From NCBI RefSeq assembly GCF_019739195.1, contig NZ_JAHHDS010000003.1, positions 806,001-870,000 of the forward strand: a stretch of DNA of 64,000 bases, given 5' to 3'. Below, piece after piece: positions 17,512 through 26,705 of the stretch. Position 1 is the first letter of the stretch, and every line of letters begins with the position of its first letter. The DNA is from Microcella sp. (GTDB taxonomy: Bacteria > Actinomycetota > Actinomycetes > Actinomycetales > Microbacteriaceae). The notes beneath the pieces are model-generated. The model did not search any database. It was not told the origin of the DNA and saw nothing but the letters and a program-made list of their open reading frames with translations. The position numbers and the translations under genes were made by a program.

Positions 17512-18459
17512 TTAACTCTTGACCGCGCCGGCCAACACTCCCCGTACCAGCAACCTCGACGAGACCAGGAAGACAATCAGAATCGGGATGGCCACGACAA
17601 GACCGGCGAGGGCGATTTCCGGCCGGCCAATGACGCTCTGCTGAGCACCGTTCCCCGGGTTCAGCGCCGGTGTCGAGCTGAACAAGATTCCCAACCCGAC
17701 CGGCAATGTGTAGTTGGCGGCAGACCCGAGCAGCACATACGGAAGGAAGTAGTTCACCCACGCTGCGCTGAAGCTGAAGAACGCGAGCATCCCCAGAAGA
17801 CCCTTCGAGAGCGGCAACGCGATCAAGAAGAAGGTCTTGTACTCCCCCGCGCCGTCAACACGGGCCGCCTCGAAGACCTCGTGGGGAATCGACGTTGAGA
17901 AGTAGATGTAGGCAAGAAACACCCCGAACGGATAGAACGAGCTCGTCAAAATGACAGCGGTTGATGTGTCATACAACCCGGCTTGCACGATCTGAATGTA
18001 CAACGGGATGACCAGAGCGACTGGCGGAACGATCGTCGCGACCAGAGTTGTGATGAGCAGAGTTCTCTTGAACGGCAAGGCGGTGACTGCGAGCGCATAG
18101 CCCGCCAACAGTGCGGTGGCGCAGGCGATGCCGACGATGGCCGCCGTGTACAGAACCGAGTTCAGCAACCACTGAGTGATGATGCCGTCCTGGAAGGTTT
18201 GCAAGTTCTGCCACGCAATGACGTAGTTCTCAAAGCTGCCGAAGCTGAATGGCGGGTCATTGTTCAGTTGAGGAGCAGTCTTCGACGGGGCAATGATCAG
18301 CCAGATCATCGGGATGATGCTGGCGAGGGCGAACGCGATCATCGTCACCCAGACGACGACGCGACCAGCATTTCCTCTCGGCGTTCGCTTGTTGAGATTG
18401 TGGTGGACGATCTTCGGAGGCCCCACGCGAGCTTCGTTGACAGCGGTACTCGTCGTCAT
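17512..18459 (-). CDS. ABC sugar transporter permease (MalG/UgpE-like)
   Basis: Second inner-membrane subunit of a CUT1 carbohydrate importer. 315 residues, six predicted helices after a 35-residue cytoplasmic N-terminus. The EAA loop is visible as EVFEAARVDGAGEYKTFFLIALPLSK in two adjacent parts. ATG 18459 overlaps the preceding permease stop by four bases. Partners: the permease at 18456-19352 and lipoprotein at 19422-20714. No ATPase gene is linked. Confidence 0.93.
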   Translation of the reverse strand: MTTSTAVNEARVGPPKIVHHNLNKRTPRGNAGRVVVWVTMIAFALASIIPMIWLIIAPSKTAPQLNNDPPFSFGSFENYVIAWQNLQTFQDGIITQWLLNSVLYTAAIVGIACATALLAGYALAVTALPFKRTLLITTLVATIVPPVALVIPLYIQIVQAGLYDTSTAVILTSSFYPFGVFLAYIYFSTSIPHEVFEAARVDGAGEYKTFFLIALPLSKGLLGMLAFFSFSAAWVNYFLPYVLLGSAANYTLPVGLGILFSSTPALNPGNGAQQSVIGRPEIALAGLVVAIPILIVFLVSSRLLVRGVLAGAVKS

Positions 18460-19352
18460 TTGCGTTTTACTCCAATTCCATCAAAGAAGTCGGTTCGGAA
18501 GATCACGAAGACAGCGGCGATCACGCAGACCACCAGCAGCATGAGCGACAGTGCAGCAGCGCCCCCCAGGTTGTTTTGCTGGAACGCAAACGTGTAGGCG
18601 AGCTGGTTCAGCGACCAGTTCGCCGCTAGGCCCGGGTAAACCGATGCCGAGATGAGCTGTGGCTCGACGAAGACCTGGAGGCCCGCAGCAAAGACCAGGA
18701 TTCCCATGTACACGAGGTACTTCTTGATCAACGGCAACTTGATTTGCCACGCGATTTGCACTGCGTTGGCACCGTCAATTCGAGCTGCCTCGAGAATGTC
18801 ATCGGGGATCGACTGGAGCGAGCCGTACTGCACGACAATCCAGTTGCCCGCGCCGGTGAAGAAGGCCATGAGAACGAAAATCCATCCGAGATTCTGAGCT
18901 TGCCAGATCTGCGTGCCCTGAGTGATTCCGAGAGCTGCCAGCGCATCTTGGTACGGGCTCAGCGTCGGCTCCAGAAGGAAGTACCAGACCAGAACCGCAG
19001 TGGCTCCTGTCAACGAGGCAGGAACAAGGTAGGTGAGGCGCAACGGCAGATTCCATCGCCCTTGCACGGTATCGAGAAGCAATGACATTAGCGCGACCAC
19101 GATGAGCATCGCCGGCACGTACATCGCCAGGAAGATCCCCACGTTGATCAGCGCTGGCAGAAAACGGAAATCTTGCAACACCACCAAGTAGTTGAGGGGC
19201 CCACCACCTGGATTGAGAATGGACGGTTCGAAAGACGTGATCGCCGCGACGACGATCGGCCACACACCGAATGCCAGAAGGAGCGCTAGGTACGGCGTGA
19301 ACATAACGAGCCCCGCGATGAGGCTCTGGCGACTGCTACGTGATCGCGACAC
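18456..19352 (-). CDS. ABC sugar transporter permease (MalF/UgpA-like)
   Basis: First membrane subunit of the CUT1 importer, 298 residues with six helices (LIAGLVMFTPYLALLLAFGVWPI is the first, followed by the periplasmic loop). The EAA loop reads DDILEAARIDGANAVQ, then WQIKLPLIKKY. GTG 19352 with GAGGAG six bases upstream. Separated from the binding-protein gene by an intercistronic hairpin. Confidence 0.93.
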   Translation of the reverse strand: MSRSRSSRQSLIAGLVMFTPYLALLLAFGVWPIVVAAITSFEPSILNPGGGPLNYLVVLQDFRFLPALINVGIFLAMYVPAMLIVVALMSLLLDTVQGRWNLPLRLTYLVPASLTGATAVLVWYFLLEPTLSPYQDALAALGITQGTQIWQAQNLGWIFVLMAFFTGAGNWIVVQYGSLQSIPDDILEAARIDGANAVQIAWQIKLPLIKKYLVYMGILVFAAGLQVFVEPQLISASVYPGLAANWSLNQLAYTFAFQQNNLGGAAALSLMLLVVCVIAAVFVIFRTDFFDGIGVKRK

Positions 19353-19377
19353 TGCGACTCCTCTTCACTCAAGATGA

Positions 19378-19415
19378 GGGTTGGGTGCCGGAGCGCAAAC
19401 TCCGACACCCAACCC
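19378..19415 (-). terminator. Intercistronic stem-loop between binding-protein and permease genes
   Basis: GGGTTGGGTGCCGGAG (19378-19393) pairs with CTCCGACACCCAACCC (19400-19415) with one mismatch and a six-base loop, immediately after the binding-protein stop. Such hairpins usually protect the upstream message or lower read-through, giving more binding protein than permease. Confidence 0.7.
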
Positions 19416-19421
19416 CAATGA

Positions 19422-20714
19422 CTACTCGGTTTCGACTTGGTACCCGGAACCCGGCGCAAGATTCTGCAACGAGACGGCGAAGTCGTTCAACGCCTGTTCC
19501 AGCGAACCGCCACCGTTGATCGTCGCTTGAAGCGTCGAACCGATCTGCGCCACGAAGGCGAATCGCACGGGTCGGTCAACCTGCGAGATCTTGTTCGCGC
19601 CAGCAGCCATGGCCGGGTAGGGGTTCGAGGCGTAGTACGGGTCAGCCGAAATGCGGGCTTCCCACAACTGGTTCGCCGGGCCGTAGGCCGGGAACGTTGG
19701 GGTCGTCTCGAGCTGAGCCATGACGTCAGACGTCGTCATCCACACGGCAGCATCGGCAGCGAGCTGCGGGTAGAGCGAGTGAGACGAGACCGTGAAGACT
19801 CCACCGCCCCAGGCGCCAGACCGGTCGTCGTCACCGCTGCCCCATGCGGGCATGTTCGCGGCAGCGATCTGGCCTGCGGGCACGCCCCACGACTCTGCGG
19901 GCCGGATGACGAAGTCACCGAACCACGACGGGCCGATCGTCATGGCAACTTTGTTCTGCTGTGCGACGTCAGCGATGAATCCGGCGTCGAAGCTCGAGCG
20001 GCTGTCGACCACTCCTGCGTCGAGCAGCGGCTGCATCAGCTCCGCGACTCGAGTGCACTTCGGGTCGTTCGGGGCAATCCTGACGACGTTCGGCGCCGTG
20101 ACGTCAGCAAGCGGGCATTCACTCGACTGCAAGAATCCAGCGTAGTAGCCCTGGTCACCGACGGCTCCAGCAACGTAACCGGTGCCCTCAAGCTGAAGGG
20201 CCGTGGCAGCAAACTCGTCCATGGTCGTCGGTACCGTCAGCCCGAGCTCGTCGAAGATCACGGTGTTGTACCACAGCACCGTGTTCGCGAGGTCGTTCTT
20301 CAGGCAGTAATACGTGCCATCAAACAGGCAGTCGCTGTTGCCCTCGCCGAAGCCATCAAAGATTTCTTGAGAGACCACGTCGGTGAGGTCAGCGGCGAAT
20401 CCGTTGCTCGGGTCGAGGAACAGGGCAGTGTCAGCTGCAGTGCCGAAGATGATGTCTGGCCAGCCACTGCCGGCACGGTTAGCCAACGTGATCTTCGTCT
20501 GGGCGTCAGCCTGGGCGATCACCTCGATCGTGATGTCGATCTCGTCGGCCATGAGCTCTTGGTACGCCTCGGCCTGCGGAACACGCGGAGTGTCCACCCA
20601 GAAAAGAAGGGAGGGCTTGGCGTCCGGGTCAACCGCGGGCGCCGCGTTGGTGCATCCCGTGAGGCTTATGGTCACCGCCGCTACCGCGACGATCGCCAGC
20701 GATAGTCGTTTCAT
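19422..20714 (-). CDS. ABC sugar transporter substrate-binding lipoprotein (CUT1)
   Basis: 430-residue lipoprotein that captures a carbohydrate outside the membrane. Signal: MKRLSLAIVAVAAVTISLTGC, with lipobox LTGC (Cys about residue 21). The mature part has the family-1 solute-binding pattern (WPDIIFGTAAD, LWYNTVIFDELGLTVPTTMDEF). Two cysteine pairs (NSDCLFDGTYYC; SSECPL...DPKC) may form disulphides. AAGGA precedes the ATG. Operator C lies upstream. The substrate is not certain; the cluster suggests a fucose- or deoxysugar-containing saccharide. Confidence 0.92.
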   Translation of the reverse strand: MKRLSLAIVAVAAVTISLTGCTNAAPAVDPDAKPSLLFWVDTPRVPQAEAYQELMADEIDITIEVIAQADAQTKITLANRAGSGWPDIIFGTAADTALFLDPSNGFAADLTDVVSQEIFDGFGEGNSDCLFDGTYYCLKNDLANTVLWYNTVIFDELGLTVPTTMDEFAATALQLEGTGYVAGAVGDQGYYAGFLQSSECPLADVTAPNVVRIAPNDPKCTRVAELMQPLLDAGVVDSRSSFDAGFIADVAQQNKVAMTIGPSWFGDFVIRPAESWGVPAGQIAAANMPAWGSGDDDRSGAWGGGVFTVSSHSLYPQLAADAAVWMTTSDVMAQLETTPTFPAYGPANQLWEARISADPYYASNPYPAMAAGANKISQVDRPVRFAFVAQIGSTLQATINGGGSLEQALNDFAVSLQNLAPGSGYQVETE

Positions 20715-20803
20715 TGGTGCTTCCTTTCCTGCCGTGACGGAACGAAAGAAAGAAAGCTTCTTCGCTCCAGGGTTGAAAACGATGCTACATGTTCTTGGCA
20801 GAA

Positions 20804-20827
20804 TCGTATAGCATATTTCCTATAACG
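20804..20827. promoter_or_regulatory. Cluster operator/promoter site C
   Basis: Between the divergent binding-protein and SDR genes. Contains GTATAGCATAT (20806-20816) and a second half-type element TTTCCTATAA (20816-20825). Read on the minus strand it includes TATAGGA and TATACGAT, the latter a possible -10 box of the importer operon. Confidence 0.55.
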
Positions 20828-20908
20828 GCCCGCGGGGAGTCGGAGACCAGAGTTGGTCACCCGCACTTTTCAGGTTTTGTCACTCGACGGAAAGCACACG
20901 GTGCACTG

Positions 20909-21658
20909 ATGTCTGATCTCAGCGGCCTCACGGCTGTCATCACCGGGGCCGGTTCAGGTATCGGCCTGGCCACGGCAAGAAGTCTGACCGCCGCGGGCGC
21001 GCGGGTCTTCGGACTCGACCTGGATCCCGGTGAGATGCAGGGGGTCGCCGAGTGGATTTCGTGTGACATCGGATCTACAGAGCACGTCTCGACGGCCTTC
21101 GCCACTCTGTCGAACACCCTGACATCGCTCGACATCCTGGTGAACAACGCTGGCATTGGCGCGGTGGGCACTGTTGAAGACAGTTCTGACGATGAGTGGA
21201 TGCGCGTGCTCAACGTCAACGTCGTCGGCATCGCGCGTGTGACGAGAGCTGCGCTCCCGTTGCTGAGGGCTAGCAACGTAGCCTCGATTGTCAACACCTG
21301 CTCAATAGCAGCGACCGTCGGACTCCCCCAACGAGCGGTGTATTCCGCGAGCAAAGGCGCTGTGCAATCGCTGACCCTGGCCATGGCAGCCGACCACATG
21401 GTCGACGGAATTCGAGTCAATTGTGTCAACCCCGGCACCGCCGGCACTCCCTGGGTGGCGCGGCTGCTCGACCTTGCACATGATCCGATTGCCGAGCGCA
21501 ACGCTCTCGAACAGCGACAACCGAATGGTCGTCTCGTCACTCCCGAAGAGGTCGCCAACGCGATTCGTTTTCTCGCAAGCCCTGATCAGCGTTCCATCAC
21601 CGCGACGGTGCTCGCTGTGGACGGCGGTATGGACGGGTTGCGCGTGCGACCGCGCTAG
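20909..21658 (+). CDS. SDR dehydrogenase, probable 2-keto-3-deoxy-L-fuconate dehydrogenase
   Basis: 249-residue short-chain dehydrogenase. Motifs: TGAGSGIGLATA, LVNNAGIGAVG, Ser in VNTCSIAATVG, and YSASKGAVQSLTLAMA. The unusual VNCVNPGTAGTPWVARLL substrate loop and lengths fit the 2-keto-3-deoxyfuconate 4-dehydrogenase group, which makes 2,4-diketo-3-deoxy-L-fuconate. The functional call is inference from context: the next pathway enzyme (FAH hydrolase) and FucD are nearby. ATG 20909 chosen by homology of the N-terminus; the ribosome-binding site is weak. Confidence 0.78.
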   Translation: MSDLSGLTAVITGAGSGIGLATARSLTAAGARVFGLDLDPGEMQGVAEWISCDIGSTEHVSTAFATLSNTLTSLDILVNNAGIGAVGTVEDSSDDEWMRVLNVNVVGIARVTRAALPLLRASNVASIVNTCSIAATVGLPQRAVYSASKGAVQSLTLAMAADHMVDGIRVNCVNPGTAGTPWVARLLDLAHDPIAERNALEQRQPNGRLVTPEEVANAIRFLASPDQRSITATVLAVDGGMDGLRVRPR

Positions 21659-21763
21659 GGCGGCGACACCCTCAGTCGGAGGAGTTCTCTTATGTGCAGT
21701 CAGATGCTTCCGTATTGTCGGGATCACACGACACGTTGTGAATAGTGGAGAGGAAAGCCCACC

Positions 21764-22375
21764 GTGGAGTTTGCAGTACCAGGCACACCCCTCACACTCG
21801 CCCGCACCGGTCCGGCCGGCGGCGGTGAACCGCGAGTCAGCGGCGATCACGTGGTACTCACAGCCGCCGCACGATCAGATTTGTTCCTTGATCCTGACGA
21901 CTCATCATCACCTGCACCTGACGCCGAGCGCTTCATGGCGCAGGTTGCGGGCGACTTCGTTTTCGGCGGGCACGTCACTGCCCAATTCACCGCTCCGTAC
22001 GACTCCGGAGTGCTCCTGGTGATGATCGACGAGGCCAACTGGTTCAAGGTGTGCAGCGAACGTGATCCGCATGGCACGCCAAGGGTAGTGACGGTCGTGA
22101 CCCGCAACGGGCGTTCCGATGACGCAAACGCCTGGGAGGTTGCCCCCAGCGGCACTCACCTTCGCGTCGCTCGGCGAGGGGCCACAGCGGCGTTGCATGC
22201 TTCAGACGACGGGGCGCGGTGGCATCTCCTGCGGTACTTCGATCCCGGATTCGCAGCACCCAGCGTGGAGATCGGAATTCTTGCTCAGTCGCCCGCTGGC
22301 GACGGCACAACCGCAACGTTCAGCGACATGTTCTTCCGCAACGAGACGCTCGAGAACGTGCGCGACGGAAGCTAA
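21764..22375 (+). CDS. DUF1349 domain protein
   Basis: 203-residue protein of the DUF1349 family, a concanavalin-like beta-sandwich. MIDEANWFKVCSERDPHGTPRVVTVVTRNGRSDD (in two parts) and a late beta-strand GARWHLLRYFDPGF followed by VEIGILAQSPAGDG are characteristic. No signal peptide. Such proteins are found beside sugar catabolic genes; activity unknown. GTG 21764 with GAGAGGAAAG upstream. It follows the SDR gene in the same direction, likely co-transcribed, and ends five bases before the convergent enolase-family gene. Confidence 0.8.
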   Translation: MEFAVPGTPLTLARTGPAGGGEPRVSGDHVVLTAAARSDLFLDPDDSSSPAPDAERFMAQVAGDFVFGGHVTAQFTAPYDSGVLLVMIDEANWFKVCSERDPHGTPRVVTVVTRNGRSDDANAWEVAPSGTHLRVARRGATAALHASDDGARWHLLRYFDPGFAAPSVEIGILAQSPAGDGTTATFSDMFFRNETLENVRDGS

Positions 22376-22380
22376 CTGCC

Positions 22381-23493
22381 TCAAGGCTCCCCGCTCACCT
22401 TTGCCGCCGTCGCTCCAAAGGGCTCCAATGCTGCGGGTACACCCGACTCGGCCCACTGCTGTTCCCACCCGATACCCGGCGACGTCGTCGCGGCCACCAT
22501 GCCTCGTTCGTCGACCTCCACTGGCCGCGCCACCGGGTTTGCATCAACGAGCGCCTCGTAGTAGGTCGTGTTCGAAATTGCCAGCACCAGGTGCCGAGCG
22601 ACGAGTCCACCGCCATGGACCTCGGCCCGAATCTGAAACGAGTCGGCCAGGTGAGCGATCCGCATCGCCCCAGTAACGCCACCACGGAGCCCGGAACTGG
22701 TGCGCACGACATCAGCGCATCCACTCGCGATGAAGTCGGCAGTCGTCATGTGCGCGCCTTCTGCGACCTCGCACACCATGAGCGGCACATCGACTCGCTC
22801 ACCCAGACGTTGGTACGACGTGATGCTGAACTCCTTCATCGGCTCCTCATACCAGAGGTAGTCTGCCTCTCCGAGGGCTCTGCCAAGATATATGGCGTCG
22901 AGCAGGTCGAACCCCGCGGAACCGTCGTACATGAGAGGCACGTTCGGGCCAACACGATCGCGAAGGGCGAGGCAGAGCTCAGCATCTCGCCGCGCGTCGC
23001 CCCACGCATGCAGCTTGATGGCGGGGAACCCGAGCTCGAGACACTGGTCTGCGACATCGAGGTACTCGTCGATCGACGAGTATGTGACAGTCGATGCGTA
23101 GGCATGGATTTCTGTGCGGAAGGTTCCCAACAGCTGGTGCAACGGCATGCCGGCCGCTTTCGCTCCAATATCCCAGATTGCCGTGTCGATGATCCCGAAG
23201 ATGCCGACCGGAAAGCGGTCAATCCGGTCGATCTCCCACAGCCGATGCCACAGGTATTCGCGCTGCAAGGGATCGCGTCCGATCAACTCGGCGCGCATGC
23301 GTCGATCGACGACATCGGCGATCTGAACGCCTCGGAGGGCAAAGCTATATCCCGTAATTCCAGCATCGGTGCTGAGCACCAGCCAAGCGCCCTGCGCCTC
23401 CGGTTCTGAACCCGGAAGCCCCCGACGCCACACGAAGGGAGGGTCGTAGGCGGGAACGGTGATGGGGATGACGTTCACGGCAGTGATGATCAT
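22381..23493 (-). CDS. Enolase-superfamily (mandelate racemase type) protein, KxH variant, altered dyad
   Basis: 370-residue enzyme that would abstract an alpha-proton from an acid sugar (dehydratase or racemase). Barrel residues: K160-x-H162 (AIKLHAW), metal ligands D190 (MYDGS), E216 (WYEEP), E242 (VCEVAEG) and general acid/base H293 (EVHGGG). The aspartate that normally pairs with the histidine is replaced by Ser at about 266 (VRTSSGLRGG). GAAGGAT six bases before ATG 23493. Divergent from the FAH gene across site D. Closest in layout to the 36415-37551 protein. Confidence 0.85.
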   Translation of the reverse strand: MIITAVNVIPITVPAYDPPFVWRRGLPGSEPEAQGAWLVLSTDAGITGYSFALRGVQIADVVDRRMRAELIGRDPLQREYLWHRLWEIDRIDRFPVGIFGIIDTAIWDIGAKAAGMPLHQLLGTFRTEIHAYASTVTYSSIDEYLDVADQCLELGFPAIKLHAWGDARRDAELCLALRDRVGPNVPLMYDGSAGFDLLDAIYLGRALGEADYLWYEEPMKEFSITSYQRLGERVDVPLMVCEVAEGAHMTTADFIASGCADVVRTSSGLRGGVTGAMRIAHLADSFQIRAEVHGGGLVARHLVLAISNTTYYEALVDANPVARPVEVDERGMVAATTSPGIGWEQQWAESGVPAALEPFGATAAKVSGEP

Positions 23494-23567
23494 GGCGATC
23501 CTTCAGCGAAGAGGTGAGCGAACGCCCGCTGCGCGACGGTGGCCCGCGCCGCAGTACGCATGATCAA

Positions 23568-23585
23568 CAATGATATAGGATATTG
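23568..23585. promoter_or_regulatory. Cluster operator/promoter site D
   Basis: CAATGATATAGGATATTG, an imperfect palindrome. TAGGAT (23576-23581) is a plus-strand -10 box for the FAH gene; the reverse strand offers TATCAT for the enolase gene. Confidence 0.65.
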
Positions 23586-23640
23586 GGGTGGTGTGCGCGC
23601 GGCGGATCGCTTGGCTCACCCTCAGGACGAAAGGCACCCC

Positions 23641-24528
23641 ATGCAACTCATGCGCCTCGGCCCAGCGGGCCACGAGAAGCCCGTCGTGCGCGTCGACGAG
23701 ACCTCGTACGTTGACGTCTCAGACTTCGTGCCCGACTTCGATGAGGCCTTCTTCGGCTCGTCCGGCAGAGGGGGCGGGATGCTCCGTCTCGAGCAGCTCG
23801 TCGCTGAGCGCATCGCGGCCGGCAGCGTGCATCCTTTCGTCGGGGCAGACGGTGTCGCTCAGCGGGTCGGCGCGCCGATCGCCCGTCCGCACCAGATTCT
23901 CTGCATCGGGCTGAACTACTCAGACCACGCAGCCGAGTCGGGCATGCCCGTGCCCGACGAGCCGATCCTCTTCACGAAGAGCCCCAACACTCTCGTCGGG
24001 CCGCACGACGACGTCATCATGCCGCGCGGAGCGACGAAGCTCGACTGGGAGGTCGAGCTCGGCATCGTCATCGGCGCGCGCACCAGCTACCTCGACAGCC
24101 CCGAGCAGGCGCGCGTCCACATCGCCGGCTACGTCGTCGTCAACGATGTGAGCGAGCGGGCGTTCCAGATCGAGCGCGGCGGGCAGTGGGCGAAGGGCAA
24201 GTCGGCCGAGACCTTCAACCCCGCCGGACCATGGCTCGCGACGGCCGACGAGCTCGACGACGTGATGGCACTGGGCATGTGGCTCGACGTCAACGGCCAA
24301 CGCCGTCAGACGGGCTCGACCTCGACGATGATCTTCGATCCGTTCGTGATCGTGCACTACCTGAGCCAGTTCCTCGTGCTCGAGCCGGGCGACCTCATCA
24401 ACACCGGCACCCCTCCGGGCGTCGGCCTCGGCATGACGCCGCCGACCTATCTTCAGGTGGGTGACGTCATGGCGCTCGGCATCGACGGGCTCGGCGAGCA
24501 GCGGCAGACGGTCATCGCGCCACGCTGA
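23641..24528 (+). CDS. FAH-family hydrolase, probable 2,4-diketo-3-deoxy-L-fuconate hydrolase
   Basis: 295-residue fumarylacetoacetase-family enzyme. Metal site E-x-E within LDWEVELGIVIG plus D in VNDVSERAFQ; the substrate loop has GKSAETFNPAGPW; the end has GDLINTGTPPGVGLG. Members cleave beta-diketo acids; here pyruvate plus L-lactate from diketodeoxyfuconate is the best fit, given FucD, fucose dehydrogenase-like AKR and lactonase in the cluster. GAAAGG lies seven bases before ATG 23641. Confidence 0.85.
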   Translation: MQLMRLGPAGHEKPVVRVDETSYVDVSDFVPDFDEAFFGSSGRGGGMLRLEQLVAERIAAGSVHPFVGADGVAQRVGAPIARPHQILCIGLNYSDHAAESGMPVPDEPILFTKSPNTLVGPHDDVIMPRGATKLDWEVELGIVIGARTSYLDSPEQARVHIAGYVVVNDVSERAFQIERGGQWAKGKSAETFNPAGPWLATADELDDVMALGMWLDVNGQRRQTGSTSTMIFDPFVIVHYLSQFLVLEPGDLINTGTPPGVGLGMTPPTYLQVGDVMALGIDGLGEQRQTVIAPR

Positions 24529-24546
24529 CTCGGGCTGGGCATGTCG

Positions 24547-25572
24547 TCACAGGACGGGCCGACTGGTCGTCGACTCCCGCACGATCAAGACGGGAGCCTC
24601 GCCGACGACGCTATGCACGGTCTCTGACGTCCGCGATTCGGCCACGAGCTCGACAGCGGCCGCGCCTAACTGCCGAAGGGGCATACGAACGGTGGTCAGG
24701 GGGGGCCAGATGGAATCCGCGTACCAGACGTCGTGCAAAGCAACGAGCGACATGTCGTCCGGAACGCGGAGCGGGCTGCGATGAACCTCAGCAAGCACGC
24801 CCAAGGCGGCATTGAGATTAGCCACCACCAAAGCAGTCGGCAGGTTCGGCAAAGACAACAGCTTGGTTGCGGCTACACGGCCTTGCTGACCGCTGTACCC
24901 ACATGCGGTTACCCATCCCGCCGGTGACGACTCCCCCGGCACCGAAAGCTTGTGGGCACGAAGGCTCTCGATGAACGCGTTCCGACGGCGTGTACCGGTC
25001 GCGCTCGAATCGACACCCCCGATGAACCCAATATCTCGGTGTCCCAGGTCAACGAGGTGATCAACAGCGGTGCGCACACCCGCAGCATCGTTCAGCACGA
25101 TCGTGTTGAGCGGCCCGTGATCGACTGAGTTGATCACCACGATCGGTATCGGAAGGAGCGCGAGCGCGTCGATGAGATCAGGGGGCGAACCGTCTGGAAT
25201 CTGAAGAATGAGGCCATCAACCCGGCCCTCTCCCACGACGCGTGTCATCCATTCGGAGTCAGCGTTCACCTCTTCTGCGCGAGCGAGTACGACAGTCAAC
25301 CCCCGCTCGGTTGCGGCCTCAGTCGCCCCCGCCGTCAGTTCAGCGAAGACCGCGGAGGTGACGTCGGGAACAACCACGGCAACCGCCCTCGAACGGGCCG
25401 TGCGCAACGATCTACCCGCATGACTGGGCACGTACTTGAGCTCGCGCACCGCGTCGACGACGCGAGCACGCGTGTCATCGGCGACGCGCAGACGCGGATC
25501 GCCAGACAACACGCGGGACACGGTGGCGGGTGAAACGCGCGCACGGACAGCAACATCTCGAATGTTGGCCAT
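24547..25572 (-). CDS. LacI family transcriptional regulator
   Basis: 341-residue repressor. HTH at residues 3-25 (IRDVAVRARVSPATVSRVLSGD), hinge, then a periplasmic-binding-protein-like sensor (VDGLILQIPDGS, HLVDLGHRDIGFIGG). ATG 25572 is the standard LacI N-terminus; a GTG at 25626 overlapping the upstream stop would add 18 residues without homology. It is the last gene of the operon beginning at 30922 and may act on an internal or distant promoter. Effector probably a sugar (family knowledge). Confidence 0.92.
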   Translation of the reverse strand: MANIRDVAVRARVSPATVSRVLSGDPRLRVADDTRARVVDAVRELKYVPSHAGRSLRTARSRAVAVVVPDVTSAVFAELTAGATEAATERGLTVVLARAEEVNADSEWMTRVVGEGRVDGLILQIPDGSPPDLIDALALLPIPIVVINSVDHGPLNTIVLNDAAGVRTAVDHLVDLGHRDIGFIGGVDSSATGTRRRNAFIESLRAHKLSVPGESSPAGWVTACGYSGQQGRVAATKLLSLPNLPTALVVANLNAALGVLAEVHRSPLRVPDDMSLVALHDVWYADSIWPPLTTVRMPLRQLGAAAVELVAESRTSETVHSVVGEAPVLIVRESTTSRPVL

Positions 25573-25622
25573 GCCGCCTCGCCCTCCCGTCGAGCCCGTC
25601 CCCACCCAGGGGCCGTGAGCGA

Positions 25623-26705
25623 TCACGCAGTGAAGTCGACGACGCGATTCTCGTTCATCGAGGTGTACAACGCATCGACGAGTGCAACGGTCTTGACATT
25701 ATCGATCGCGCTCGTGCGAGGAGTCGACCCCGTCGCGATGGCATCACACACTGAACCGATGGTGCCGATGAACGCATCGGGGATCCACCGCTGAGTGACG
25801 GGATACGGCACCCATCCATCGGTAGGAATCGTTCGGCTCATGATCTCCAGCGTGTCGGGGCGGCCGTCGGGATAGTCGTAGAGCAACCCAATCGTTCCAC
25901 GAATCGCGCCTTCGACGCCGTCCATGCGAAACTCCGCCGTGTTGTCGCCACCACGATTCACGTGGTTGGCATGCACGAGTGCCGACGCACCGCTGGCGAA
26001 ACGATAGGTGCTGACCGTTCGTGTCTCACCGACCGGATACTGACCCGGCGTCCGGCCGCCGACGGCGTACACCGACGACGGTTCACCCATGAACCAGCGC
26101 ACGACGTCGTGGTAGTGGATCGAGTGCACCATGATCTCGAGGCGCTCCATGGGCTGGGCCCATTCCCACAGTTCCCAGGGCGTCGCGAGGTTCACGGTGA
26201 TGGAGAACGAGGTGATGTCGCCGATCCATCCGAGTTCGACCATGCGGTGCGCCGCGGCGATTCCTTCGTCGTACCGCATTTGCTGGTTCACCACCGCCAC
26301 TAGCCCGGCGTCAGCCGCGAGGTGCGCCAGTTCTGAAGCGGTTTCAGGATCGGTCGCGAAGGGCTTCTGGGCGAGTATGTGTTTTCCCGCCGCTACCGCT
26401 GCCCGAAAGATGGGCGGCTGCGCAGCGACCGGCACCGCAATGTCGACGACATCGACCGCAGGGTCTGCGAGCAACTCGTCCACCGTCTCGTACACGCGGG
26501 GAATGCCGAACGCCTGTGCCACTCGACGAGCACGTTCGAGATCTAGATCGGTAATGCCCACTACGGTCACTCCGGCGCGAGCGTAGGCCGGCAGATGCGC
26601 GCCTTCGACAATGCCTCCCGCGCCGACGATCGCGACCGGTCGCTGGTGCTCTGGTGCGATCTGAAGGCGGCAGTGCTCAGAGACATCCTGGAACAGATCG
26701 ATCAT
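25623..26705 (-). CDS. Gfo/Idh/MocA family NAD(P)-dependent oxidoreductase
   Basis: 360 residues. Rossmann motif [18 protein letters not shown] (residues about 23-40), then the EKP-like motif as LAQKPFATD and a C-terminal substrate domain with the [14 protein letters not shown] helix carrying catalytic His. Family members oxidise sugars, inositols or sugar acids. Two changes are notable: the motif is QKP instead of EKP, which retains the catalytic Lys. ATG 26705 overlaps the MaoC-1 stop by four bases. Confidence 0.88.
   Translation of the reverse strand: MIDLFQDVSEHCRLQIAPEHQRPVAIVGAGGIVEGAHLPAYARAGVTVVGITDLDLERARRVAQAFGIPRVYETVDELLADPAVDVVDIAVPVAAQPPIFRAAVAAGKHILAQKPFATDPETASELAHLAADAGLVAVVNQQMRYDEGIAAAHRMVELGWIGDITSFSITVNLATPWELWEWAQPMERLEIMVHSIHYHDVVRWFMGEPSSVYAVGGRTPGQYPVGETRTVSTYRFASGASALVHANHVNRGGDNTAEFRMDGVEGAIRGTIGLLYDYPDGRPDTLEIMSRTIPTDGWVPYPVTQRWIPDAFIGTIGSVCDAIATGSTPRTSAIDNVKTVALVDALYTSMNENRVVDFTA

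Noticed and set aside
25573-25626. GTG start of the LacI gene that would overlap the upstream stop
   Set aside because: The added 18 residues are Gly-rich and not part of the LacI helix-turn-helix, which begins normally at MANIRD.
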